A stretch of DNA of 57,631 nt, from NCBI GenBank assembly GCA_013377095.1, contig JACAAY010000020.1, forward strand, positions 1 through 57,631, given 5' to 3'. The notes below the pieces were generated by a model, which saw only the letters and a list, made by a program, of their open reading frames with translations, did no database searches and was not told where the DNA came from. How positions within the stretch are numbered: the stretch's first letter is position 1; every line of letters starts with the position of its first letter. Positions 7,905 through 16,215 of this stretch are shown here, piece by piece. A program made the translations under genes and the position numbers. The DNA is from Desulfuromonadales bacterium. Lineage in GTDB: Bacteria; Desulfobacterota; Desulfuromonadia; Geobacterales; Pseudopelobacteraceae.

Positions 7905-7993
7905 TCGGATATACGATAATACTAAACCATCTGCGAAGGTGGGACGGAAAGCCTACAGGGTCTGCCTCAGACAGCCGGGATGCCGAAATATCA
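7905..7993 (+). ncRNA. GEMM-I cyclic-dinucleotide riboswitch aptamer (probable cGAMP subclass)
   Basis: Conserved GEMM-I elements are all present: TAAACC (7923-7928), a CATC loop GATG-type P2 hairpin, GGGACGGAAAGCC, the P3 hairpin GTCTGcctCAGAC and the receptor-side AGCCGGGATGCC. P1 forms from GATAT (7907-7911) and ATATC (7988-7992). The family binds c-di-GMP when base 20 is G; variants from Geobacter with A20 prefer 3',3'-cGAMP. By my hand alignment on AAACC the corresponding base here is A (in AATACTAAACC). Ligand preference is therefore inferred, the aptamer family is not in doubt. It precedes the six-gene envelope operon. Confidence 0.92.
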
Positions 7994-8020
7994 CCCTGAT
8001 ATTCGCTCCCGGCTTTTTTT
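7973..8020 (+). terminator. Riboswitch expression platform: intrinsic terminator
   Basis: AGCCGGGA (7973-7980) pairs with TCCCGGCT (8007-8014), extended by GAAATATCA/TGATATTC (7985-7993 and 7997-8004), followed by a T run to 8020. The 5' arm is part of the aptamer and includes the 3' strand of P1, so aptamer folding and termination exclude each other. This arrangement predicts that ligand turns the operon on. Confidence 0.85.
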
Positions 8021-8152
8021 ATTTCGAAATTGGCCGCTAAAAACTACAAAAAAAGTTATTTTTGATATAATATCATTCACATTTTCTACGTTAACCACGC
8101 GACGATGCGCTTTCGAAACAACCAAAACGACATATTGAATAGGGGTTAGACT

Positions 8153-8704
8153 ATGAAGACGAGGATTTCATCACGTTTCAAGAGTGCAGTCCTGCTGGCG
8201 GGTGTGATTGCGCTTTTTCCCTTCGCGGATGCTCATGCTGACAACCAGGGGGATAGTTTTACCCCGTCGCTGATGTCACCATCCGGCCAGGAAGATGTAT
8301 CCACACTCAACCTCAGACTGCAGACCGCCAAGAAAGACCTGGAAGTTTTCCGAACATTTGCCGAACATTTCAGCAACGGCGGCGAAACAAAGACAGTCGC
8401 CCAACTCCAGGGTCCTCTGGATGATTACCTGAAAAAACATGTGGACAACCTCCTGGCGCAAGCGATGGAATCTTCGTCACTCGATACCATTCGACTGGCT
8501 GCCGAAATCATGTGTGTCAAAACACGCCTCGACATGATCCTGAACCGTGCTGAATCCGCAAAAGCAACGGTAGCCGACATGAAGAAACGCTTTGCGCCCT
8601 ACCAGAAAATTACCGTTCAGACTCCCGGAAAGACCACCACACTCGATGAAGTGATCCGGCAGCTTGAAGAAGAACTGACAAAAACCACCTTCACAAAGAA
8701 ATAA
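8153..8704 (+). CDS. Exported alpha-helical protein, first gene of the riboswitch operon
   Basis: A 183-residue protein with a clear signal peptide (MKTRISSRFK, then a hydrophobic stretch, then cleavage near AHA-DNQ). The mature part looks wholly helical with heptad-like stretches and no family I recognise. AGGGG stands 8 bp before the ATG. It is followed after 18 bp by the ExbB-like gene. Its place ahead of the motor genes suggests a periplasmic partner of the motor. That role is inference. Confidence 0.75.
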   Translation: MKTRISSRFKSAVLLAGVIALFPFADAHADNQGDSFTPSLMSPSGQEDVSTLNLRLQTAKKDLEVFRTFAEHFSNGGETKTVAQLQGPLDDYLKKHVDNLLAQAMESSSLDTIRLAAEIMCVKTRLDMILNRAESAKATVADMKKRFAPYQKITVQTPGKTTTLDEVIRQLEEELTKTTFTKK

Positions 8705-8722
8705 TTAAGAGGAACCGTTATT

Positions 8723-9298
8723 ATGGAATTTTTCGGATTGATCACCATAGATCCTCAAAGCTTTAACGTCTGGTCATTGAGAATATCCATGACCCTGACC
8801 ACCACCATCTTCATCCTCGGGGTCTCAATGGCCATCCGTGCGTTTCTGCACGCCAGGGGGGCCGATCCGGACTATCTCGACAGCATCAAGGCCCGGGAAG
8901 CATCCCCGCAGGACGGTCTGGCCGAGAGTACCGCCAAGATTCTCTGGTCAACCGCCCAAAACGAAGCCCAGGGCGGCTTTGCAGCGCCGAAGGAATTTCT
9001 CCGCGACGCTACGCGTCAGGTGGCTGAGAACAGTTTCGACGGCAGGTTTACCAACAAGATCTACATGTGCGCCAACCTGCTGCCACCGATCGGATTATGG
9101 GGTACCGTGGCAGGCATGATCGTCATCTTCCTCTACACCGGAGACCCGGGCAACGCACTGAACAAGGGCGCCATCGGCACAAAGCTCTGGTCCACCTTCC
9201 TGGCCCTGCTCTACTACGTTTCCCTCGAATCCATCTGCCTGTTCCTGAACATGAGATCAAGGAAATGCATTGATCGTGGTCTGAAAGTGAAGTTCTGA
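8723..9298 (+). CDS. MotA/TolQ/ExbB-like proton channel protein
   Basis: A 191-residue inner-membrane protein with three predicted helices at about 17-38, 108-132 and 148-172. The segment PPIGLWGTVAGMIVIFL corresponds to the conserved LLGTVxGMI region of ExbB/TolQ, and the third helix follows as in that family. Such proteins form the stator ring that conducts protons and drives ExbD/TolR. The next gene supplies the ExbD-like partner 19 bp downstream. It is shorter and quite divergent from standard ExbB, so a dedicated motor is more likely than the general iron-uptake one. Confidence 0.78.
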   Translation: MEFFGLITIDPQSFNVWSLRISMTLTTTIFILGVSMAIRAFLHARGADPDYLDSIKAREASPQDGLAESTAKILWSTAQNEAQGGFAAPKEFLRDATRQVAENSFDGRFTNKIYMCANLLPPIGLWGTVAGMIVIFLYTGDPGNALNKGAIGTKLWSTFLALLYYVSLESICLFLNMRSRKCIDRGLKVKF

Positions 9299-9317
9299 GC
9301 CGAGGGGGCGCCACAGT

Positions 9318-9794
9318 ATGAGCATGAGAAAAATAGCACGGCATACCTGGCTGTTTTCCTTTACGGATATCGCCTTTCTCCTTCTGCTGGTTTACACCCA
9401 GCTGGCACGGATGAGTTCATCCGACAACCCGGTGGCGGAAATGCGCCTGCCCGCTCCGGTCGTGGCCAAAAACCCCGAGTTGACACTAATGAAGGCCAGC
9501 CCGGACTATCGTCAGCTGCTGGTGGAGAAGCATTCGGACAAACCGTATCGACTGGCGCGGATTATTGGCGGCAACGAATCGGCGCGGAGCGAAGCCATGA
9601 ACTTTGAACAGCTGGGGGCTGCTCTTCAAACCGTTCGCGGCGAAATGAAGAATCCACCCCGGCCGGTGGTTGTGCCGCTCCCCGAATCATTCAGCAGTGA
9701 CCTGCTCCAGGCCGCTGCGTTGGTGGGCAAGTACTGGAATGAACCGGGCAGCGCGGTGGTCCACACCGATCGCAATGAAACAAAAAAACCATGA
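9318..9794 (+). CDS. ExbD/TolR-like protein
   Basis: A 158-residue protein with one N-terminal membrane helix (about 12-31) of the form FTDIAFLLLLVYTQLA. The Asp at residue 17 sits where ExbD/TolR carry the proton-accepting Asp. The rest is periplasmic. Start codon after GAGGGGG. The stop overlaps the start of the TonB-like gene by 4 bp (ATGA), so translation is coupled. Assignment rests on the single helix with Asp, the size and the ExbB-like neighbour, because overall similarity to ExbD is low. Confidence 0.68.
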   Translation: MSMRKIARHTWLFSFTDIAFLLLLVYTQLARMSSSDNPVAEMRLPAPVVAKNPELTLMKASPDYRQLLVEKHSDKPYRLARIIGGNESARSEAMNFEQLGAALQTVRGEMKNPPRPVVVPLPESFSSDLLQAAALVGKYWNEPGSAVVHTDRNETKKP

Positions 9795-10861
9795 GTAGCC
9801 TGATGCGCAGGGCCTATGGCCACGGGGGAACACGGTTGGAGCACATCATTGTCTGCGCTCCTCCCATGGAATCCCCTCCCACACCACTCTGGCTCAAACT
9901 GCCGGTGCTGGCGCTCCTGCTTGCCATACCTGTTCTGGTCAGCCTTTACGCCGTACCCACGTCAACAATTCCCATGCGGACGGTCATTGACATCAGCAAA
10001 CTGGAAGTGAAACCTCCCCCGCCACTTGTCAAACCGGAGCCCCTGAAACCTGAACCGATCCGTCCAATGGAACGGGTCGTGGAGCCACCGCGCAAGGAAG
10101 AGCCACCTCCCCCGCAGGTAGTCCAGAAAACGCTGGAAAGAAGAACTATTATCCCTGACACGTCCGAACTGCAGCGCCCGACGATTTCCCGATCGATGCC
10201 ATCGACCCTTCCCGCTGAAGGAGTCTATCAGCCGCGGGTTACACGGGAACGCCGTCAGATTGAAATTGGAGGCGCGGCCACATCCACCTCAACCCGCCTC
10301 AGACGTGAAGCGACGCTGGGTGAAGCCCCATCGGAAAAAACAACCATTTCCCGATCACGGGGCGCAACGGCCATGGATTCATCCATCGCCAGAGAGCGGG
10401 TTGCCGTCCTGCGTCGGACGTCTCCTCCGGGAGAAACAACCTCCGGCAGTATCGGCATCGGAACGGCGCAACGGCCTACAACCGTGCGAAGCGGCCGAGC
10501 CTCCAGTTCACTGGAAGAGGCAGCTCCACGCGTCACTGCTACACGTGAAAGGACAAAACTTGCCGCAGGTAACGGTGGTGGCGGAGATGGTGAATCATCA
10601 TCCGTTGGCCTGGTGCGCGGCGTGTCACTGATGAGCCTTGAAATATGTTCAAGTTCACAGTTGCAGGAAGAAAAAATAAAAGATGTTTTGAGTGTTGTCG
10701 GTTCGCGTCAGAGCTGCAGGGATGAAAAAGGGGAATTTCAGTTCAAGGGAACGAAGCGGGTTTCATCCTTCAACCTCATGATTTACCCCTCCTCAGGACG
10801 AAAACCATCTAATCGATGCAAGGAGCTGGAATATGCCTACACATGCCTCACGACTCACTGA
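9791..10861 (+). CDS. TonB-like proline-rich envelope protein
   Basis: A 356-residue protein with a short cytoplasmic N-terminus, one membrane helix at about 34-56 (LWLKLPVLALLLAIPVL), then a proline-rich periplasmic stretch with repeated KPEP and PPPP words (about 70-116), like the rigid arm of TonB. The middle is rich in Arg, Thr and Ser. The C-terminus (about 270-356) has four Cys and no recognisable TonB C-terminal fold. It likely carries force from the ExbBD-like motor across the periplasm to a partner other than a standard receptor. The function is inferred from topology and neighbours. Confidence 0.65.
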   Translation: MSSLMRRAYGHGGTRLEHIIVCAPPMESPPTPLWLKLPVLALLLAIPVLVSLYAVPTSTIPMRTVIDISKLEVKPPPPLVKPEPLKPEPIRPMERVVEPPRKEEPPPPQVVQKTLERRTIIPDTSELQRPTISRSMPSTLPAEGVYQPRVTRERRQIEIGGAATSTSTRLRREATLGEAPSEKTTISRSRGATAMDSSIARERVAVLRRTSPPGETTSGSIGIGTAQRPTTVRSGRASSSLEEAAPRVTATRERTKLAAGNGGGGDGESSSVGLVRGVSLMSLEICSSSQLQEEKIKDVLSVVGSRQSCRDEKGEFQFKGTKRVSSFNLMIYPSSGRKPSNRCKELEYAYTCLTTH

Positions 10862-12881
10862 CGTACGAACGTTCATCCCCTTCTTCTGCGCCATCTGTCT
10901 GCTGATGGGCACGACCGCCACCTGGGCGGCAACACCCAAAAAAGGCAAGGCAAGCCCAGTACCGTCGGCATCGAAGAGCAAAAGCGGCTCAGCAGCAGCG
11001 AAAACGACCGCAAAACCGGGACAGACCAAGAAAACTTCCGCAACGGTCCAGGCCAAGGAATGGGGCCCCTATCTTGATGTGGCCTACGAGCTGACCTATT
11101 GGGAAAAACCCGAGATAAAGGAGTGGCGTGAAAAGCGCGACCAGGAGATCGGGGAAACCCTGGCGGCGTACATCGCCACCTGGAGCGGCAAGCTGACCCC
11201 GCCGCAGGAAAACCCCACCGCCGAACGCAAGGAAGAGCAGCTGCCCGCTTACAAGGAGCGTGATTATCTGCGGCTGGCCATTGCCCAGACCATCGAGTAC
11301 CTGCAGAACGATAACCTGGAGAGTCTCACCAACGCCGGCAAGGTCATCGACAGGTTGAAGGGCAAGTCTTCCATGCCGGAGATCGCTTTCTGGTCCGGTT
11401 TTGTGAAGTCGCTTCAGGCGCTGGAAGCCAATGACTCGGATCAGTTCGTGGCCCAGGTGTACAACATCTGGAACAACGGCGTAGTGTATATCGAGCAGAA
11501 CGAGCTGGCCCGCAGCGCGACAAGTAAAGCCGCTCCCACAACCACCCCCTTCTACTATCGCAACCTGATTAATCTGGTGGTCAACAGGGCCATCATCAGC
11601 AGAAAACAGGAAAACCTGAATGCCCTGGGGCCGCTGTTCATGATGATGAAAGAGCGTAACCTGGGCGAGAAGGATGGCGAAGGGAAATACACCACTACCC
11701 TGATACAGCGCATAACCGACGGTTTTACCGCTCCCGATTCCGACCGCTACCGGCTCAATTTCACCGTGGCGGTGATCGAATCAAAACGTTTGCAGCAGAT
11801 CGCCTATGCAAAACTCGATGCGGAGGGCATGACCGAAGCGGCTCAGAAGGCTTTTGAGCAGTCTCGTCTCTACAATGACCTGGCCTTCAAATGGGCCGCC
11901 TCACGCAGAAGCAGCGGCGTGGTTCTGGCTGCCGTCGACCACCTGGACATCACCAGTTTCGCCATCCAACGGCTTCCCGACAATACAAAGGCCCCGGCTT
12001 ATCCGTTCTTCTCCGCCCTTCCGGGACCTGAGGGCGCCTCGGCGCTCTTGAAAGCCATGGCCATCTATAACGACATCGCCACCTACTCCGCCGGTGGCTG
12101 GGAAAAGGCCGGCTATCAGTCCCGCGAACTCTATCTGAAGTCATCCCACCGCCTGTGGCGGGCAATCATGGAACTTTCGCTCTGGACCGGCGATTATTAC
12201 CTTGCAAAACTGACCGCCGCCAAAGATTCACAGAGCATCCACAGCTATGCGGCGCCGATGCAGGTATCGCTGGATTCCTACCTGGAATTCCTGGCCACGC
12301 AACTCGGCAGGGGCTATAACGACATCATACCGGACTCCGCCTATTTCGGAGCTTCCGAGGCCGCTGAAAAACTCGCCTTTGCCTACCAGAAAGTCAACAG
12401 CTACAGCACTGACAACAGCGCCTACAACCTCTGGTTTATTCACCGCCTGCAGGCTACGGAGCTGTTCCCCCTGGCCCCGCGCGAAGTGCGCCAGACAGCA
12501 GTTGCACTCAAACAGGATGGGCGTTACAACCTGTACCTCGACTATTTCCTGCCCCTGTCAAGTCGCGTAAAACTGTCACCAGCCATCAAGCGTTGGATTG
12601 AGGAGCAGAAGTCAGACACCGCCTCGATCGTTCGTGACTACACCAACTCCATCGAGAAGCTCTTTGCCGCTGGTCCCGAAGGTATCGCCACAAACGCCGC
12701 CGACAAAACGGGAGAGGCCGCCTTTGTGGCTGCGTTTCAACCATTGCGAGAAGAACTGCAGAGAAAACCGGAACATCCGGTGCACAGGCTGTTGAAGGCA
12801 TTTTATCTGGAAGAACTCCAGAAAACGACCCCCTTTACCCAGCTGCTGAAAGATCCGAACCGGCTGGACCGTGGCCTGTAA
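10833..12881 (+). CDS. Large exported protein of unknown function
   Basis: A 682-residue protein. The signal sequence contains the hydrophobic run FIPFFCAICLLMG and a likely cut after TWA. A Lys/Ala/Ser/Pro-rich linker follows (about 29-72), then a long domain that looks helical, with many aromatic residues and no family I can name. It starts inside the end of the TonB-like gene (29-bp overlap), with AAGGAG 8 bp before its ATG. The operon position suggests it is the periplasmic or outer-membrane load of the motor. TPR-like helical repeats are possible but not demonstrated by eye. Confidence 0.7.
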   Translation: MPTHASRLTDVRTFIPFFCAICLLMGTTATWAATPKKGKASPVPSASKSKSGSAAAKTTAKPGQTKKTSATVQAKEWGPYLDVAYELTYWEKPEIKEWREKRDQEIGETLAAYIATWSGKLTPPQENPTAERKEEQLPAYKERDYLRLAIAQTIEYLQNDNLESLTNAGKVIDRLKGKSSMPEIAFWSGFVKSLQALEANDSDQFVAQVYNIWNNGVVYIEQNELARSATSKAAPTTTPFYYRNLINLVVNRAIISRKQENLNALGPLFMMMKERNLGEKDGEGKYTTTLIQRITDGFTAPDSDRYRLNFTVAVIESKRLQQIAYAKLDAEGMTEAAQKAFEQSRLYNDLAFKWAASRRSSGVVLAAVDHLDITSFAIQRLPDNTKAPAYPFFSALPGPEGASALLKAMAIYNDIATYSAGGWEKAGYQSRELYLKSSHRLWRAIMELSLWTGDYYLAKLTAAKDSQSIHSYAAPMQVSLDSYLEFLATQLGRGYNDIIPDSAYFGASEAAEKLAFAYQKVNSYSTDNSAYNLWFIHRLQATELFPLAPREVRQTAVALKQDGRYNLYLDYFLPLSSRVKLSPAIKRWIEEQKSDTASIVRDYTNSIEKLFAAGPEGIATNAADKTGEAAFVAAFQPLREELQRKPEHPVHRLLKAFYLEELQKTTPFTQLLKDPNRLDRGL

Positions 12882-12903
12882 CTGACTGCTCTTCGAGGCA
12901 ACC

Positions 12904-13908
12904 ATGAAAAAAACCGTACTGACACTGACGCTTTTCATTGCAACACTCCTGGGCGCGTACCCGGCGCTGGCCGAGATCAATGGGGGAGAATTCTCCATCT
13001 CACCCGTTATCGGTGCGTTTATCTTTGATGGAACGCAGCAACTCTCACCCAGCATCGCGCTTGGCGCCCGGCTCGGCTACAATCTCGACCGCAACTGGGG
13101 GGTGGAGGGTTCCTTCACCTATGCCAGACCACGTTTTGACGGAGATTACGGCAATCACGTCAACCTGCGGGGGGATGTGCTCTATCACCTGGTTCCGCAG
13201 AACAGACTGGTTCCCTTTCTCGCCCTGGGTGGAGGCTGGATGCTCACCTATGCCGGCCCTTTTGAAAGCAGCAATGGCATGCTCGATTTTGGCGCTGGCC
13301 TGAAGTATTTTCTCAATGATAACATTGCCTTACGCGGAGATTTCCGTGAGATTCTCTCCCTGGGACCTCAGACCGCCGGCAGCACCGACTGCCTGCTCAA
13401 CTCGGAAATCACCGTTGGCCTGACGTTCCAGTTCGGAGGAGAGAAAAAGGTATCGCCCGCCGTTGAACCGGTGGCTGCTCCGGCTCCACCACCTCCACCG
13501 CAGCCGGTTGCGTCAGTTCCCGTGGTTGAGGAAACGCCCTCCTGCTGGATGGCGGATAGCACGGACGCTCCAGCGGGAAAAATCCTGGTCACCGGTCTGT
13601 GCGTCCGGGACAATGCCCTTGAGATTCTCTCCTCAGAACGGATCAGGAAGTACGAAATATTTACGCTCTCCCAGCCATCCCGGCTGGTGGCTGATATCAC
13701 CAACGCCGCCAGCGGTTTCAAAAATGTAATCCCGGTCAACAGCCTGGGGATCGCCACGGTCCGTTTCGAGAGCTACCCGGAAACCCTCAGAATCTTCCTC
13801 AATGCCAGCCAGGGGCGCATCCTTCCCTACCGCGTGGAGGAAACCGACAAGAGTCTGCGCATCATCATGACTCCCATCAACGTCCCCTCCCCTGACAAGG
13901 AGCCCTAG
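12904..13908 (+). CDS. Outer-membrane beta-barrel protein with C-terminal AMIN domain
   Basis: A 334-residue protein. Signal peptide (cut near ALA-EIN), then an OmpA/OmpX-like eight-strand barrel at about 25-180 with alternating hydrophobic strands and a terminal VGLTFQFGG. A Pro/Ala linker (about 190-212) leads to an AMIN-like domain (about 225-325), with ILVTGLCVRDNALEI and RLVADITNA. AMIN domains occur in PilQ secretins and amidases and bind the cell wall or localise proteins. The order here, barrel first and AMIN last, would anchor the outer membrane to peptidoglycan. It is the last gene of the riboswitch operon, followed by a hairpin. Confidence 0.75.
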   Translation: MKKTVLTLTLFIATLLGAYPALAEINGGEFSISPVIGAFIFDGTQQLSPSIALGARLGYNLDRNWGVEGSFTYARPRFDGDYGNHVNLRGDVLYHLVPQNRLVPFLALGGGWMLTYAGPFESSNGMLDFGAGLKYFLNDNIALRGDFREILSLGPQTAGSTDCLLNSEITVGLTFQFGGEKKVSPAVEPVAAPAPPPPPQPVASVPVVEETPSCWMADSTDAPAGKILVTGLCVRDNALEILSSERIRKYEIFTLSQPSRLVADITNAASGFKNVIPVNSLGIATVRFESYPETLRIFLNASQGRILPYRVEETDKSLRIIMTPINVPSPDKEP

Positions 13909-13919
13909 ACACACTTCGC

Positions 13920-13955
13920 AGAAGCGCCGGAGTAGCCAGCTACCCCGGCGCTTCT
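13920..13955 (+). terminator. Terminator-like hairpin after the riboswitch operon
   Basis: AGAAGCGCCGG (13920-13930) pairs with CCGGCGCTTCT (13945-13955), with an inner GTAG/CTAC. The T run after it is poor, so termination strength is uncertain. Confidence 0.6.
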
Positions 13956-14057
13956 GTCTGAGCACCATGCGCTCGATGCAACCGTTACTCCCCACACTTT
14001 CGCCCTCTCTACTCCATTCCCCCTCGAATCCCTCTCCTCTTTTAAAACCCGTAAGGC

Positions 14058-14272
14058 ATTTCCAAAGTCACACTTAGGGATCTGATCGAACAGGATACGT
14101 CGCGCGAACTGATTTCACGGGATACACTTGACGAAAGCTTCGCAACCTGGAGGCACTTCTGGTGGATGTAAGAAACTATGCCGAGGAACGGGAGCAGATT
14201 GATACGCAGAGGAATTCCCTGTTTTTCAGGATGCGGTCGGAGTTGGTGAAAAAAGGAAATGGGAATAAATGA
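14058..14272 (+). pseudogene. Degenerate coding remnant, family unknown
   Basis: Two readings in different frames look like pieces of one helical protein: ISKVTLRDLIEQDTSRELIS from 14058, then RKLRNLEALLVDVRN and RSELVKKGNGNK ending at a stop at 14270-14272. The frame changes near 14130. There is no start codon with a ribosome site. I do not recognise the family. The rest of 13956-14345 shows nothing else. Confidence 0.35.
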
Positions 14273-14345
14273 TTTTGGAGGTTATGGTACTTAAACTGCA
14301 GGAATGCGGATTTTGAGACGATATCCTAACAAATGATACGACCTT

Positions 14346-14651
14346 TTATAGCAATAACCGGTCAATAGCAGCAATGATTTCCGAACGATAGGGCAGGGCC
14401 GTCGCAACCGCTTGTCCGAGTATTGATCTTAGAACCGCCGTAATCTCAGCGGTTGACAAATAATATTCTGCACCATTAACCGGGATTACTGGATTGAGCA
14501 CGGTGGCGCCGGTAAAATATCTCTTTTCCACGAGCGGAATGACAACGCATGTTGCCAGAGACTCCACAAACCTGCCCTGGACTTCTACAAGATACGGCGC
14601 CTGCTTGCTGGTGCGCGAACCGGGATTGCGGTACACATCGAACTGGGCCAT
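14346..14651 (-). CDS. ccdB: CcdB-type toxin (gyrase poison family)
   Basis: A 101-residue protein starting MAQFDVYRNPGS, with LVEVQGRFVESLATCVVIPL, matching the CcdB N-terminal strand pattern QFDVY...P....D.Q......VVIPL. Family members bind DNA gyrase and kill cells unless CcdA is present. The start codon overlaps the ccdA stop by one base. This family's C-terminal residues contact gyrase; here the end (IDRLLL) differs from the F-plasmid GWGI ending, so potency is uncertain. Confidence 0.88.
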   Translation of the reverse strand: MAQFDVYRNPGSRTSKQAPYLVEVQGRFVESLATCVVIPLVEKRYFTGATVLNPVIPVNGAEYYLSTAEITAVLRSILGQAVATALPYRSEIIAAIDRLLL

Positions 14652-14899
14652 CAGAGCAGCAACCCGATATCTTCTGAAAGGGTGCCGCGTTCCTCGATCA
14701 TACGGTTATAGGAGGCAAAAGCTGCTTTATTTTCTTCTTTCCACCTCGCAAGCTCTTTTTCGGCAAGAAAAGTAATCATGGACTGCTCGAACAGTGCCGA
14801 AAGGTTTCCCTTCTCATTACGAACCCTGTTGACCAGGTCACTGTTTGCGGTCAGGTTCACCGGCCGCTTGGGTGCCTGGGTGTTGTAGCTCAGCCGCAT
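14651..14899 (-). CDS. ccdA: CcdA-type antitoxin
   Basis: About 82 residues from MRLSYNTQAPKRPVNLT, with a ribbon-helix-helix N-terminus (PVNLTANSDLV) and the family tail W..ENKAAFASYNRMIEERG, which wraps the toxin. A GTG/ATG four codons upstream is possible, but GGAGG is spaced for the ATG at 14899. It forms a toxin-antitoxin operon with ccdB and should repress its own promoter. Confidence 0.88.
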   Translation of the reverse strand: MRLSYNTQAPKRPVNLTANSDLVNRVRNEKGNLSALFEQSMITFLAEKELARWKEENKAAFASYNRMIEERGTLSEDIGLLL

Positions 14900-14910
14900 A
14901 ATCGCCTCCA

Positions 14911-14954
14911 CATAGTAGTATGCGTATTGTAGTGCGCATCTGTGTGTTTTTCAA
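14911..14954 (-). promoter_or_regulatory. ccdAB promoter with repeated operator-like words
   Basis: Minus strand TTGAAA (14949-14954), a 16-bp spacer, TACAAT (14927-14932). Two related 10-mers, GTAGTATGCG (14915-14924) and GTAGTGCGCA (14929-14938 on the plus strand), overlap the -10 region and may be CcdA sites. Confidence 0.45.
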
Positions 14955-14994
14955 CACAATCATACACACTTTGAATATTCAAATAATACCCCTT

Positions 14995-16137
14995 TTACAT
15001 CCTTTCATACGTCTCAAACAGACGCCGGTACTCGTCCAGGGCGAAACGGTCGGTCATGCCGGCGATGTAATCGCACACCACCCGCTGAAGCCCGCTCTGA
15101 TCAAATCGGGCCCGGTATCTGGGCGGTAACAGGTTGGGGAAGCGGAGATAGGTTTCAAACAGACGGGAAATCACGATCTCGGCCTTGACCCGCATCTTGT
15201 CAACCTTGTGATGCCGATACAGGTTGGCAAACAAAAACCGCTTCAGCTCGGTGTTCCGGACGGTGGTGTCCGCACTGAAATGCGCCACAGCCAGATTGAT
15301 CCGTCGCAGATCGTCCAGAGTGACAATTTCCAGGCGCTTCAGATTAGCGCTGATCATTCCGCAGAGATCGTTGATCAGCAGACCGATCAGGGCGCTGATG
15401 GTCTGGTACACCAGCCTCCTGTCGTCAATGTCGGGATATTTCTCCCGAACTCCCCGGCTGACCTCCCTCCAGAGACTGACACGTTCCAGCATGGCCAGTG
15501 TGATGTAGCCGGATTTGAGTCCGTCATCGATGTCGTGATTGTTGTAGGCAATCTCATCGGCATAATTGATGATCTGCGCCTCGATGGAAGGGACCACGCC
15601 AGGATTGAACTCGCGCATTGCCTCCAGCGGTGTGTCGTAGGGGCTTGCATGCTTGATGATTCCCTCCCGCAGCTCCCAGGTAAGGTTAAGCCCGTTGAAA
15701 CCGGGGTAGCGTTCCTCCAGTGAATCCACGACGCGAAAAGACTGCAGGTTATGCTCAAAGCCGCCGAAGTCCTTCATCAGTCGGTCCAGCACCTCTTCGC
15801 CGGTATGACCGAAGGGGGTGTGCCCCAGGTCGTGGGCCAGCGCCAGGGCCTCGGTCAGCTCTTCATTGAGATGCAGCTTCCTGGCAATGGCCCGGCCAAT
15901 CTGCGCCACCTCCAGAGAGTGTGTCAAACGGGTACGGTAATAATCTCCCTCATGATTGACAAAAACCTGGGTCTTGTATTCCAGGCGACGGAAAGCGGTG
16001 CAATGAATGATCCGGTCACGGTCCCGTTCAAAGGCAGGCCGGTTATCGCGAAATTCCTCGGTGTGTTTTCTGCCGAGGGACAGGGCGCTCCTACAGGCAT
16101 AACCTGCAAGGTCCGTACGTTCAGCGGAATCGAACAT
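14995..16137 (-). CDS. dgt: dGTP triphosphohydrolase-like HD protein
   Basis: A 380-residue HD-domain protein. The metal-binding residues are in RLTHSLEVAQIGR and LALAHDLGHTPFGHTGE, and the downstream Asp in INYADEIAYNNHDIDDG. The N-terminus CRSALSLGRKHTEE and FRRLEYKTQVF are typical of the deoxyguanosinetriphosphate triphosphohydrolase-like group. It converts dGTP (or dNTPs) to the nucleoside and triphosphate and so shapes the dNTP pool; some members also restrict phage replication. It stands alone, facing away from glcD. Confidence 0.93.
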   Translation of the reverse strand: MFDSAERTDLAGYACRSALSLGRKHTEEFRDNRPAFERDRDRIIHCTAFRRLEYKTQVFVNHEGDYYRTRLTHSLEVAQIGRAIARKLHLNEELTEALALAHDLGHTPFGHTGEEVLDRLMKDFGGFEHNLQSFRVVDSLEERYPGFNGLNLTWELREGIIKHASPYDTPLEAMREFNPGVVPSIEAQIINYADEIAYNNHDIDDGLKSGYITLAMLERVSLWREVSRGVREKYPDIDDRRLVYQTISALIGLLINDLCGMISANLKRLEIVTLDDLRRINLAVAHFSADTTVRNTELKRFLFANLYRHHKVDKMRVKAEIVISRLFETYLRFPNLLPPRYRARFDQSGLQRVVCDYIAGMTDRFALDEYRRLFETYERM

Positions 16138-16215
16138 GGTTTCACCTCCTCATCAGTACCTACATAGCATATTTTCCCAACCGCAACGCATGTATTGTTC
16201 GCAATAAAAAATATT

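Noticed and set aside
15208-15723. Plus-strand 171-residue frame opposite dgt
   Set aside because: An antisense shadow; the HD motifs on the minus strand are unambiguous.
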